From UBA7672 sp047601145 (GTDB lineage: Bacteria > Pseudomonadota > Alphaproteobacteria > Caulobacterales > Hyphomonadaceae), in assembly GCA_047601145.1 (NCBI GenBank), contig JASGJW010000001.1:620001-684000 (forward strand): a stretch of DNA of 64,000 bases, in the 5' to 3' direction. Of the stretch, positions 42,570-50,747 are shown piece after piece. The notes beneath the pieces are model-generated. The model did no database searches, was not told the DNA's origin, and worked only from the letters and a program-made list of their open reading frames with translations. The position numbers and the translations under genes were made by a program. Each line of letters begins with the position of its first letter. The stretch's first letter is position 1.

Positions 42570-44015
42570 ATGAACCGGGCTGCGCTGAAGAAGTTCGTCG
42601 ACGGGGTCTGGACCCGTGAGATCGTTCCGGAAATCACCGACTACATCCGCATCCCCGCCAAGTCCCCGCACTTCGATCCCAAATGGCAGGCCAACGGCCA
42701 TATCGATCGCGCCGTCGACCACATGGTGCGCTGGGCGAAGGACAAGATAACCGCGCTTCCCGGCGCCACCATCGAAGTGGTCCGCCTCAAGGGCCGCACG
42801 CCCGTCATCCTGATCGAAGCGCCCTCGACGCTGCCGGGAAAATCGAAGGACACCGTCCTGCTCTACGGCCATCTCGACAAGCAGCCGGAGATGACGGGCT
42901 GGTCCGAAGGCCTCGGGCCCTGGACGCCCGTGATGCGCGAGGACAGGCTCTACGGCCGCGGCGGCGCCGATGACGGCTATGCGATCTATGCCTCGGTCAC
43001 GGCTCTGCTCGCCTTGCAGAAACAGGACATCCCGCGCGCGCGTTGCGTCGTCCTGATCGAAGCCTGCGAGGAAAGCGGCAGCTACGACCTGCCCTTCTAC
43101 ATCGACCACCTCGAAGACCGTATCGGATCGCCCTCGCTGGTGATCTGCCTCGACTCAGGCTGTGGCAATTACGACCAGATGTGGCTCACTACATCGCTGC
43201 GCGGCCTTGTCGGCGGATTGCTCACTGTCTCCGTCCTCGATGAAGGCGTCCACTCCGGCGACGCCTCCGGCATCGTCCCAGACAGCTTCCGCATCGCACG
43301 CGCCCTCCTCTCGCGCATCGAGTCTGCCGAGACCGGTGAAGTCACCTTGCCCGAGGCCCAGGCCGAGATTCCGAAGGACCGCATCGCCCAGGCCAGAGTC
43401 GCTGCCGAATCGCTCGGCGAACAGGTCTGGCGGAAGTTTCCCTTCGCCGGAAAGACGCATCCGCCCGGGATCGAAGGCGCCGAGCTCGTCCTCAACCGCA
43501 CCTGGCGGCCCCAGCTCACCGTCGTCGGCGCCGAAGGCCTGCCCCCATCGGCCAGCGCCGGCAACGTCCTGCGTCCGAAGACCGGGCTGAAGCTCAGCCT
43601 TCGCCTGCCGCCGACGGTCGATGCTGAAGAGGCCACGAAAGCGATCAAGAAGGCGCTGACCGCCAAACCGATCCAGGGTGCGAAAGTGAAGTTCGAGGCC
43701 GAACAGTCCGGCGCCGGCTGGAACGCGCCGCCGTTGGCGCCGTGGCTGGAGAAGTCGATCCAGGCCGCTTCGAAAGCGACCTTCGGCAAGCCGGCCGCAC
43801 TGATGGGCGAAGGCGGCTCGATCCCCTTCATCGGCATGCTCGGCGAGCGCTTCCCGAAAGCGCAGTTCCTGATCACCGGCGTGCTGGGTCCTCACTCGAA
43901 CGCTCACGGCCCGAACGAATTCCTGCACATCCCGACCGGCGTCAACGTCACTGCCTGCGCCGCCATGATCCTCGCCGACCACGGCGCACGGAACGAGTCG
44001 AAAACCAGCCACTAG
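42570..44015 (+). CDS. M20-family dipeptidase/metallopeptidase
   Basis: A 481-residue, two-zinc peptidase starting at ATG 42570 (TTG 42564 is possible). The metal ligands and catalytic residues are in YGHLDKQPE, GRGGADDGYA, EACEESGS, CLDSGCGNYDQ and, near the end, GPHSNAHGPNEFLHI. A lid/dimerisation domain spans ~190-370. There is no signal peptide, so it is cytosolic. Likely a peptidase or dipeptidase of broad specificity. Confidence 0.92.
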   Translation: MNRAALKKFVDGVWTREIVPEITDYIRIPAKSPHFDPKWQANGHIDRAVDHMVRWAKDKITALPGATIEVVRLKGRTPVILIEAPSTLPGKSKDTVLLYGHLDKQPEMTGWSEGLGPWTPVMREDRLYGRGGADDGYAIYASVTALLALQKQDIPRARCVVLIEACEESGSYDLPFYIDHLEDRIGSPSLVICLDSGCGNYDQMWLTTSLRGLVGGLLTVSVLDEGVHSGDASGIVPDSFRIARALLSRIESAETGEVTLPEAQAEIPKDRIAQARVAAESLGEQVWRKFPFAGKTHPPGIEGAELVLNRTWRPQLTVVGAEGLPPSASAGNVLRPKTGLKLSLRLPPTVDAEEATKAIKKALTAKPIQGAKVKFEAEQSGAGWNAPPLAPWLEKSIQAASKATFGKPAALMGEGGSIPFIGMLGERFPKAQFLITGVLGPHSNAHGPNEFLHIPTGVNVTACAAMILADHGARNESKTSH

Positions 44016-44047
44016 TCCTGGATCAGATGGACGACGGCTCTGGCCGT

Positions 44048-44401
44048 CTAGTGCTTGTGCCCGCCACGGCCGCACATCAGGTGCGTGCTGGCGTCCATCC
44101 ACATCAGTTGCACGCCCGGGCTCCACGTCAGCGAGTGTTCGCCGTCGCTCCAGACGATGCGCGCGATGCCCTGTTGAGGCGGGAGGTTGGCCAGCTGGTA
44201 GACTGCGCCGCGCACCCAGACCACGGCGGAAACGCCCGTCTGGGCGCCCGTTTCGGCAAACGAGAGGAACATCTTGCCCCCATCGTCGCACTGGAACTGC
44301 GCGCCTGAAGTTGGTTGCGGCGCCTGGGCCTGTGCAGGCGCAATCCATCCCGCAAGCGCGAGCGCTGCCGCTACAAGCACACGACTGCCTGATATGAACA
44401 T
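44048..44401 (-). CDS. MliC-like exported lysozyme inhibitor domain protein (1)
   Basis: A 117-residue protein with a Sec signal (APAQAQ). The mature domain has FQCDDGGKMFLSF, VVWVRGAVYQLAN and a final C (HLMCGRG), the pattern of the membrane-bound C-type lysozyme inhibitor family. The function is inferred from family. It ends in the metal-binding-like GRGGHKH. Confidence 0.7.
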   Translation of the reverse strand: MFISGSRVLVAAALALAGWIAPAQAQAPQPTSGAQFQCDDGGKMFLSFAETGAQTGVSAVVWVRGAVYQLANLPPQQGIARIVWSDGEHSLTWSPGVQLMWMDASTHLMCGRGGHKH

Positions 44402-44461
44402 GATGTCTCGCCCCTCTTTGCCCGCAGCGTGGGCGATTGTCGCGGCAGACGCAAGCTCGGA

Positions 44462-46510
44462 TCAGATGGAGGAAAGCCCCGGGTCGCCCTCGAGGATCTG
44501 AGGCCGCATCTGCGGACGCTCTCCCGGCTTCCAGCGCGCGACGCGATGAACGACGCGGTAGCGCAGCGGCCCGCCGTCTTCGCCCTTGGCGCGCTCGCCC
44601 GGTATGGGGATGCATACGAACTCGGTCTCCAGCTCATTCGCGGAGGCGCGCACGGTCGTGTACCCGTAACCGCTCATATCCACGAAAGTGAGGTGCGGGG
44701 AGGCCTGCGGGTTACGCGCAGCCCGCGCCTTGGCTGGATCGTCGGTGTCGCGAAGCGCAATCGCTGAACGCACGCCATGAAGGATCGTCGTGCTCCACGC
44801 GTGCTGCTTGGAGCCATCAGGCCGGTCGTGCACGAAGAACGGCCGCAGCTTGTTGTCCTTCGGGTATGTCAGCAGCTGCACCTCGCCCGATCCCTGCTGC
44901 GAGATCGAACCGGTGATGAATTCGACGGCCACAGGTTCGAACTTTTGCGGCGGCAGCGTCTCGCTCGGAAAGCCCGCCCAGAAGGAATGCTTGTCGCCAG
45001 CGACGATGGCGAGCCCGGTGATGCCTTCATCGCGCACCATGCCGAATATCTCGGCGTGCTCGACCACGTAGGAGCGGTTGAAGACGCCGTACTCCGTGCT
45101 CGGCCACATAGCCTTGAATTCGTCCGGCAGGTTCTGCGGATCGGTGCGCCAGGTGAGCGTGCCGAACGAATGCCCCCAGATCTTCCACGGCGCCTTCGCG
45201 GCGCGCAGGCGCTCCTTGAACCATTTCATCTGCTCGACGCCGAGATAGGCCTGGGGCGGCGCATCGCGCTGCGGGTTCGCGATTTCCTCCGCGCCGATCT
45301 TCAGCGTCCCCGGCGCCCCGCCTGGATACTCCCGCCCGGCCTCAAGGATGTCGTTGGCGGTTTCCGGGAACGCGCCGAAGTCGAGCCCCGGCAGGTTCGA
45401 GCCGTCGATCGGCGCCGACAGGAATGAACGGTTGTCCGTCAGGATCATGTCGATGTTCTTGCCGAACCGGAACGCTCGCTCGATCCGCAGCGCGTTGATG
45501 GCGGCGAGATTGTTCGCCTCCCGCCCGACGCCGCGCGCATCGATGTCCGACAGCGGCTTGTTCTCGACCTTCGGCGCCACGAACACATCGCCCGCGCCCT
45601 GCTTCTTCACGCGCGCCGGCTGGTATTCGTACCACGCCTGGCTCGCCTGGACCTTCAGCGTCTGCGCCGGCCGTGGCGGATCGCCCCCGTTCACCTGCGT
45701 GCTCTGATAGCCGTTCCACGAGAATTCGTGATTGTCCCACACCGGCACGAACGGCCAGCGCGCACGCGCATCCTGCAAGTCGGGGTCGAGGAGATAGCTG
45801 CGATACGCCGTGCGATAGTCCTCAAGATCGACGGGCACGTGGTAGCTCCGCGCCACCCTCTCGCCCTTCGGATAGCGCAACACGCCCGTCAGCCTGCGCC
45901 CGCGGTCCATTCCGTCCTGCCCATCCTCGGGATATTTGACGACATCGTAGATGAAGTCGCCGAGGTGCAGCACGAAGCTCATCTGCTCCGCACGCGGCCG
46001 CCGCGCGTCCTCGTAGATCATCTTCCGCCAGGCATTCATCGCGCCATTGGTCACGTCCTGGCAGCTGACGAAGGCAAAGCGCACCGCGCGATCATCATTG
46101 TCCGCAGGCGCCGTCAGCGTGCGGCCGACGCGGCTCATGTTTCCTGCCTCGTCGACGAAGCGGTACCAGTATTCGTTCGCGGGCTTGAGACCAGCGGCGA
46201 GGAAGCGGCACGTCCAGTCCGTCGCCGCGCTCACCTCGACATCGCCACGCGCGACCACATGCGCGAACGCCTCGTCGGGGGCGACCTCCACCATCAATCG
46301 GAGCTTCTCGGCGCCTGCATCCGGCACGCGCCGGGTCCACAGGATCACGCTGTCATGTTGCGGATCGCCGGACGCCACGCCCTGCGGGTAGAGGTCACGC
46401 CTCTCGGCTCGCGCAGCCGTCGGCGCATGCGCGCAACTCTGTCCGAAAGCCAGCGCCGCCCCAATGCCCGCAGCCTGCGCCAGCAACGCCCTGCGTGTCT
46501 GTCCGCCCAT
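44462..46510 (-). CDS. phoD: Alkaline phosphatase D (PhoD) family protein
   Basis: A 682-residue, Tat-exported phosphoesterase. ATG 46510 has GGAGGGATATCG upstream. The signal contains TRRALLAQAAG and a Cys within QSCAH. The PhoD N-terminal domain (ASGDP…ILWTRRV) is followed by the metallophosphatase: FVSCQDVTNGAMNAWR, HLGDFIYD, VWDNHEFSWNGY, ILTDNRSF and GDKHSFWAGFP. It is longer than the usual 530-580 residues, mainly in the C-terminal part. It uses Ca/Fe in known members. Confidence 0.92.
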   Translation of the reverse strand: MGGQTRRALLAQAAGIGAALAFGQSCAHAPTAARAERRDLYPQGVASGDPQHDSVILWTRRVPDAGAEKLRLMVEVAPDEAFAHVVARGDVEVSAATDWTCRFLAAGLKPANEYWYRFVDEAGNMSRVGRTLTAPADNDDRAVRFAFVSCQDVTNGAMNAWRKMIYEDARRPRAEQMSFVLHLGDFIYDVVKYPEDGQDGMDRGRRLTGVLRYPKGERVARSYHVPVDLEDYRTAYRSYLLDPDLQDARARWPFVPVWDNHEFSWNGYQSTQVNGGDPPRPAQTLKVQASQAWYEYQPARVKKQGAGDVFVAPKVENKPLSDIDARGVGREANNLAAINALRIERAFRFGKNIDMILTDNRSFLSAPIDGSNLPGLDFGAFPETANDILEAGREYPGGAPGTLKIGAEEIANPQRDAPPQAYLGVEQMKWFKERLRAAKAPWKIWGHSFGTLTWRTDPQNLPDEFKAMWPSTEYGVFNRSYVVEHAEIFGMVRDEGITGLAIVAGDKHSFWAGFPSETLPPQKFEPVAVEFITGSISQQGSGEVQLLTYPKDNKLRPFFVHDRPDGSKQHAWSTTILHGVRSAIALRDTDDPAKARAARNPQASPHLTFVDMSGYGYTTVRASANELETEFVCIPIPGERAKGEDGGPLRYRVVHRVARWKPGERPQMRPQILEGDPGLSSI

Positions 46511-46550
46511 CGATATCCCTCCGCTCGGCAATCAGACCCCTCCCGAACTT

Positions 46551-46567
46551 ATATCGATTATCGATAT
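46551..46567. promoter_or_regulatory. Perfect 17-base palindrome upstream of phoD
   Basis: ATATCGAT-T-ATCGATAT. It lies about 40 bases before the phoD start, where an operator would sit. It does not resemble a Pho box, so the regulator is unknown. Confidence 0.5.
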
Positions 46568-46632
46568 GCCGTAAAGGCGGCGGGAAACACGCCTCCGCGA
46601 AAATGGAGGTGTCGCAATCACACAAACAAAAC

Positions 46633-46660
46633 GGGCGGCCCCCTTGCGAGAAGTCCGCCC
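46633..46660 (-). terminator. Terminator of the corA gene
   Basis: GGGCGG/CCGCCC stem; minus-strand side followed by TTTTGTTTGTG. About 85 bases after the corA stop. Confidence 0.65.
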
Positions 46661-46744
46661 ATTCTCCCGGCCCCGTACCCTGCTTCACCGCCGGGCTGAA
46701 AAGCATCGCCCTGGCAAGCTGGTATTGCAGAACAGGCAGCTTGT

Positions 46745-47722
46745 TCAGAGCCATCCTCGGCGCTTGAAGTAGAGGAACGGCGCCAATGCGGACAGGATCA
46801 TGAAGATGATCGATAGCGGATAGCCTAGAGCCCATTTGAGCTCGGGCATGACGTCGAAGTTCATGCCGTAGATCGAGGCGATCATGGTTGGGGGCAGAAA
46901 CATCACGGCCGCCACCGAGAAAATCTTGATGATCTCGTTCTGCTCCAGGTTGATAAGCCCGAGCGCGGCGTCCTGAAGAAAGGAGGTCGTCTGCGTGATG
47001 TAGGAGGCGTGATCCGTCAGAGACTGGATATCGCGCGAAACGCTCCGCACGTGCTCGCGCCATTCCGGGTCGCCCTTGGCGTCGTAGACTGCGGAACAAT
47101 AGCTCATCATGCGGCCAAGGCTGACGAGGCTATCGCGAACCTTGACGACGAGGTTCTGGTTCAATGCCAGGCGGGCGAGAAGCTCTCGCAGGGCCACCGA
47201 CGACGTTGCGCGTCGATCTTTTGCCGACTTCATGCGGAAGATCGTGCGGGACATGCCGTCGACGTCCGTGCCGCTGCGTTCCAGCATTTCGGCCGTGCGG
47301 TCGATGATGCTTTCCACAATTCCGATCATCGCCTGTGTGCCTGTCAGACACGCATCGCTGTGCCGCTCCGCATGGGCTGCGAACGAACTGAAGGATCTTG
47401 GGTCACTGTAACGCATCGTGACAAGGCGCTGCGGCGTCAGAATGAAGCTGATTGGCGCGCTCTCCGGTTCCTCGCTCTCCGACCTCCAGACCACGTTGGC
47501 GGTCATGAAGATAAGCGCGCCCTCGCGATAGAGCCGGCTGGAAGGCTCGATGTCCTTCATCTCTTCGGGGGTTGGCAGGCTGAGGCCGAAATCTGTCTCA
47601 ACCAGCCTTTTTTCCTCTGGAGTGGGTCGGACGAGGTCGATCCATACAACACGGCTGCCAGGCTTCGAGCCCGGCTTCAGTACCGTCATGCGGTTTGTCG
47701 CCGCGTCAAATGCACGGATCAT
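46745..47722 (-). CDS. corA: CorA-family magnesium/divalent cation transporter
   Basis: A 325-residue protein. The N-terminal cytosolic funnel is followed by the long helix and two C-terminal membrane helices. The selectivity motif YGMNFDVMPEL links them, and the protein ends in a basic KRRGWL. CorA pentamers carry Mg2+ (or Co/Ni) down its gradient. Single gene. Confidence 0.93.
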   Translation of the reverse strand: MIRAFDAATNRMTVLKPGSKPGSRVVWIDLVRPTPEEKRLVETDFGLSLPTPEEMKDIEPSSRLYREGALIFMTANVVWRSESEEPESAPISFILTPQRLVTMRYSDPRSFSSFAAHAERHSDACLTGTQAMIGIVESIIDRTAEMLERSGTDVDGMSRTIFRMKSAKDRRATSSVALRELLARLALNQNLVVKVRDSLVSLGRMMSYCSAVYDAKGDPEWREHVRSVSRDIQSLTDHASYITQTTSFLQDAALGLINLEQNEIIKIFSVAAVMFLPPTMIASIYGMNFDVMPELKWALGYPLSIIFMILSALAPFLYFKRRGWL

Positions 47723-48049
47723 GGAACGCTCCTTGGCAGGCCGCGCGGGCCGCCTCGGACGTTCTTGCTAGCGTCCGAAGAGCGGCGAGCGCGGCGCTCG
47801 CGGTCGAGATGAGGGGTCGGACGGCATCTGTTGCCTGCTGAAGTTGGACGGGTCCGAAATGGTCCTCTACGCAATGCAAGTCAATATGCGGCGAAGTCGT
47901 GCGCGCCGGATTGCACCCTTGCAATCCGCGCGACATCCGCACGTCATCATCAGGCATCGCTGTCGATGCCTGACCCTCACGAAATTCCAGCTAACCTGTT
48001 CCAATCGGCGCTGACGAACGCAGCTTCCGGGGAATGGTCACAACGAAAA
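47723..48049. other. Intergenic region upstream of corA without a gene
   Basis: About 330 bases with no supportable coding region. The corA promoter must lie here; I see no clear -35/-10 pair. Confidence 0.5.
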
Positions 48050-48076
48050 ACGGGCGGCCCCATCGGAGCCGCCCGT
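48050..48076 (-). terminator. Terminator of the 48099 lipoprotein gene
   Basis: Stem ACGGGCGGC/GCCGCCCGT with a nine-base loop, followed on the minus strand by TTTTTCGTTG. It starts about 22 bases after the stop. Confidence 0.75.
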
Positions 48077-48098
48077 CAATTCCTTCGGGTCCGAAAAC

Positions 48099-49949
48099 CT
48101 ACTTCGCCGCCGGCGTGAAAGTCGCCGAGAAGCCGAGGCTTTCCTTGGTGGGCGACATCATGAAGGTCATCGCACCGATCGGGTTCTTCGGCTTGAGCTG
48201 GACATGCAGCGTACCCGGGCCCGACATGAAGCCTGCCAGCGCCGTGGTCAGCTCGTTGGCGATGGCCGGATCGATGCCTGCCCCGCTCATCAGCTCGCCC
48301 GCGCCCTGCAGCTGCGCCACGATGTCGGTCCGCATCGTCTCCGCGCCCTTGCCCGACGAGTTGGCCGCCTGCGTGAGGATCAGCTCGATCAGCTTCTTGT
48401 CGGTGAGTTCGACGTCGAGATCCGTGACCTGAAGGCTCATCAGCGCGAAGCCGAGCTGCATCGCCGACTGCATCATGTCCGGATTGTCCATCGCGGCGGC
48501 GGCGGACGGCGGCTTGACCGCTTTCGGCGGCTGCGGCGCGTCGTCATCGCTGTCCTCGTCGTCGCCATCGTCAGCGTCGTCTGCATCATCCTCGTCGTCG
48601 GCGGAATTCGCCGTCGCCTCGGCCGCCTCGAGCACGCCGACAAAGCCCTGCACCAGAGATGGCATCGCCTGCTTCAGGCCGACGAGCCCGCCCGACACCT
48701 TGATGTCGACGAGGTCGCTGACGCCGAGATTGTAGTTGTTCCAGTGCGTGATGTCCTTCACCGGATCGAAGGTCGCCGCGCCTTCCGAGTAGAGCTCGAT
48801 CGAGTTCGACGGATAGCCGGTCATCGCCAGCATCATCAGGCCCATCGCGCCCAGCGTGCCGCCGGAGGAGTCAGCTGACAGCGTCATCGTCCAGCGCGGC
48901 GTGTTGACCGCGGTGACGACGCCGTCTGCATTACGCGTCATCGTCGTGCTGTAGGGCGAGGCGAGGAACTTCACGCCCGACACGTCGACCTTGGCGCCCG
49001 ACCAGCGGGCGGCGTCGAACGTCGTTTCCAGCGGGCTGGTGTAGTCGGCCAGCAGTTTCGAGAAGTCGGGCGTCTCACCCGTCTGGCCCGACTTCATGCC
49101 GGCTTCGAACATCCTCGCGTACATGCCGAGGCGGAACTTCTCGATATCGAACGTGCCGAGATCGAACGTGCCCTTGATTGCCGGCATGCCCGGAATGTCG
49201 AGATCGCCCTTGAGGCCGGAGAAGCGCGCAAGGCCCAGCGTCTCGTTGCTGAGGCCGTTGAACGACAGCTCGCCCAGCTGCGCGTTGACCTTGCCGTCCT
49301 CGCCCTCGTCCTGGTCGATCGGCATCGAGAAGGTGACGGCGCCAATGCTGGCTTTCGAGAAGGCCCAGTCGGCGAACGCCGGCGGCGCGCCCGGGCCGTC
49401 CTTGGTGAAGGCGCCGGCGATGAACGCGCCGGTCTTTTCGTTCATGCCTTCGAAGCCGAGCGTGCCGACGCGCAAGCTGGCGCCTTCCATCGGGAAGGCC
49501 GGCGTCACGCCGCTCACGACGATGTCGCGCGCCAGCGGCTTGCCGTCCTTCATGGTCAGGCCCTTGAGCACCATCGTTTCGGCCTTGGCGACCGTCATCG
49601 GTCCCGCAGCTTCGGCCTTGGCGACTGGCGCCGGCACGGGCTTGGCTGCGCCGTCATGATCGTGATGGTCTTCGAGCGCTTCGACTTCGGATTCTGCGCC
49701 GGCCATCGCCTCCATGATCCCGGCGGGCGCCTTGAACGAGACGCCGTGCAGCGTCACGTCATTCCCCGATCCGGAGAGCTTCTCGTAGGAAATGAACGAT
49801 GATGATTGAGCGTCCAGCTGGGCGCTCGCGCCTGGCTTCGCATCTTCCATGATCTGCATGGACTGGAGCGCCTGGAGCGCATCCTGACTTGTTCCACATG
49901 CGGAAAGGACCAGCAGGGAGGCGCTGGCCAGAGCAATCTTGAGCTTCAT
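48099..49949 (-). CDS. Large lipoprotein of unknown function with an acidic insert
   Basis: A 616-residue protein with a lipoprotein signal (LLVLSAC). A His-Asp-rich spot (EDHHDHDG) lies near residue ~95. The long central part is made of repeated strand-like units (LGTLGFEGMN, LGELSFNGLSN, GVSFKAP), suggesting an extended beta structure such as a lipid-transfer or AsmA-like fold (inference only). An almost purely Asp/Glu stretch of ~25 residues comes at ~455-480. It is followed by a Pro-rich link and a helical tail. No family is recognised. Confidence 0.75.
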   Translation of the reverse strand: MKLKIALASASLLVLSACGTSQDALQALQSMQIMEDAKPGASAQLDAQSSSFISYEKLSGSGNDVTLHGVSFKAPAGIMEAMAGAESEVEALEDHHDHDGAAKPVPAPVAKAEAAGPMTVAKAETMVLKGLTMKDGKPLARDIVVSGVTPAFPMEGASLRVGTLGFEGMNEKTGAFIAGAFTKDGPGAPPAFADWAFSKASIGAVTFSMPIDQDEGEDGKVNAQLGELSFNGLSNETLGLARFSGLKGDLDIPGMPAIKGTFDLGTFDIEKFRLGMYARMFEAGMKSGQTGETPDFSKLLADYTSPLETTFDAARWSGAKVDVSGVKFLASPYSTTMTRNADGVVTAVNTPRWTMTLSADSSGGTLGAMGLMMLAMTGYPSNSIELYSEGAATFDPVKDITHWNNYNLGVSDLVDIKVSGGLVGLKQAMPSLVQGFVGVLEAAEATANSADDEDDADDADDGDDEDSDDDAPQPPKAVKPPSAAAAMDNPDMMQSAMQLGFALMSLQVTDLDVELTDKKLIELILTQAANSSGKGAETMRTDIVAQLQGAGELMSGAGIDPAIANELTTALAGFMSGPGTLHVQLKPKNPIGAMTFMMSPTKESLGFSATFTPAAK

Positions 49950-50011
49950 TTTGGGAGTCCCCTTCAGGGTCTTGTTGTTGCTTCATTCGGCCCAGGAAGC
50001 TACGCCTTATC

Positions 50012-50740
50012 ATGCTCGTCTCGGAATCGCATAACCGCGTCTTTTTGCTTTCAAAATCAGGGATGTCGATCCCCGTGCGGGTGCACATCGACAGCCGCGC
50101 AAAACGCGTCTCGGTGCGCATCGATCCGATGGCTCGCGAGGCAGTTGCAACCGCTCCCTCCCTCCGTTTCGCGCTCGAAGCGATCCAGTTCACCTCGGAG
50201 CGTATCGAGTGGGTGGCGGAACGTCTGGGCGCCCTACCACCGCCTGTGGTGTTCAGGCCCGGCGCCTACATCCCGTTGCGCGGCGTCATTCACCGGTTGA
50301 AGCATGCCGAGACGGGACGGACCGTACGGGTCGACAAGACGTCCGGACCCACTCCCATTCTTTTGATCCCGGGTCCGCGCGAGGCTTTCCGCGACAAGAC
50401 GCGCGCCTTCCTGCGCGCTGCCGCCCGTCTCGATTTCGCCGAGCGTGTCGCGATCCACGCCGAGACGCTCAACGTCAAACCGCGCTCGATCTCGATCAAG
50501 GACATGCGCTCGCGCTGGGGATCGTGCTCATCGGAAGGCCGTCTCAACTTCACCTGGCGTCTCGTCTGCGCCCCGCCCTTTGCGCTCGACTATGTCGCTG
50601 CACACGAGGTCGCGCACCTGCGCGAAATGAACCACTCCAACCGCTTCTGGAAACAGGTCGAGAAATGCTTCCCCGACTGGAAGGAAGCCCGCACCTGGCT
50701 CCACGAACGCGGCAGCGCGCTGCACGCGATCGGCGATTGA
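50012..50740 (+). CDS. YgjP-type (M48-related) metallopeptidase
   Basis: A 242-residue protein (DUF45/YgjP-like). The zinc motif HEVAH is followed by LREMNHSNRFW. Upstream is the family signature SRWGSCSSEGRLNFTWRL. The N-terminal strand-rich part (VRVHIDSRAKRVSVRIDP) is typical. No signal peptide, so it is cytosolic. Divergent from the lipoprotein gene at 48099. Confidence 0.9.
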   Translation: MLVSESHNRVFLLSKSGMSIPVRVHIDSRAKRVSVRIDPMAREAVATAPSLRFALEAIQFTSERIEWVAERLGALPPPVVFRPGAYIPLRGVIHRLKHAETGRTVRVDKTSGPTPILLIPGPREAFRDKTRAFLRAAARLDFAERVAIHAETLNVKPRSISIKDMRSRWGSCSSEGRLNFTWRLVCAPPFALDYVAAHEVAHLREMNHSNRFWKQVEKCFPDWKEARTWLHERGSALHAIGD

Positions 50741-50747
50741 TCGAAGC

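Noticed and set aside
43155..44615. A 486-residue minus-strand frame
   Set aside because: It runs antisense to the M20 peptidase and through the MliC-like gene in the wrong frame; no family or start support.
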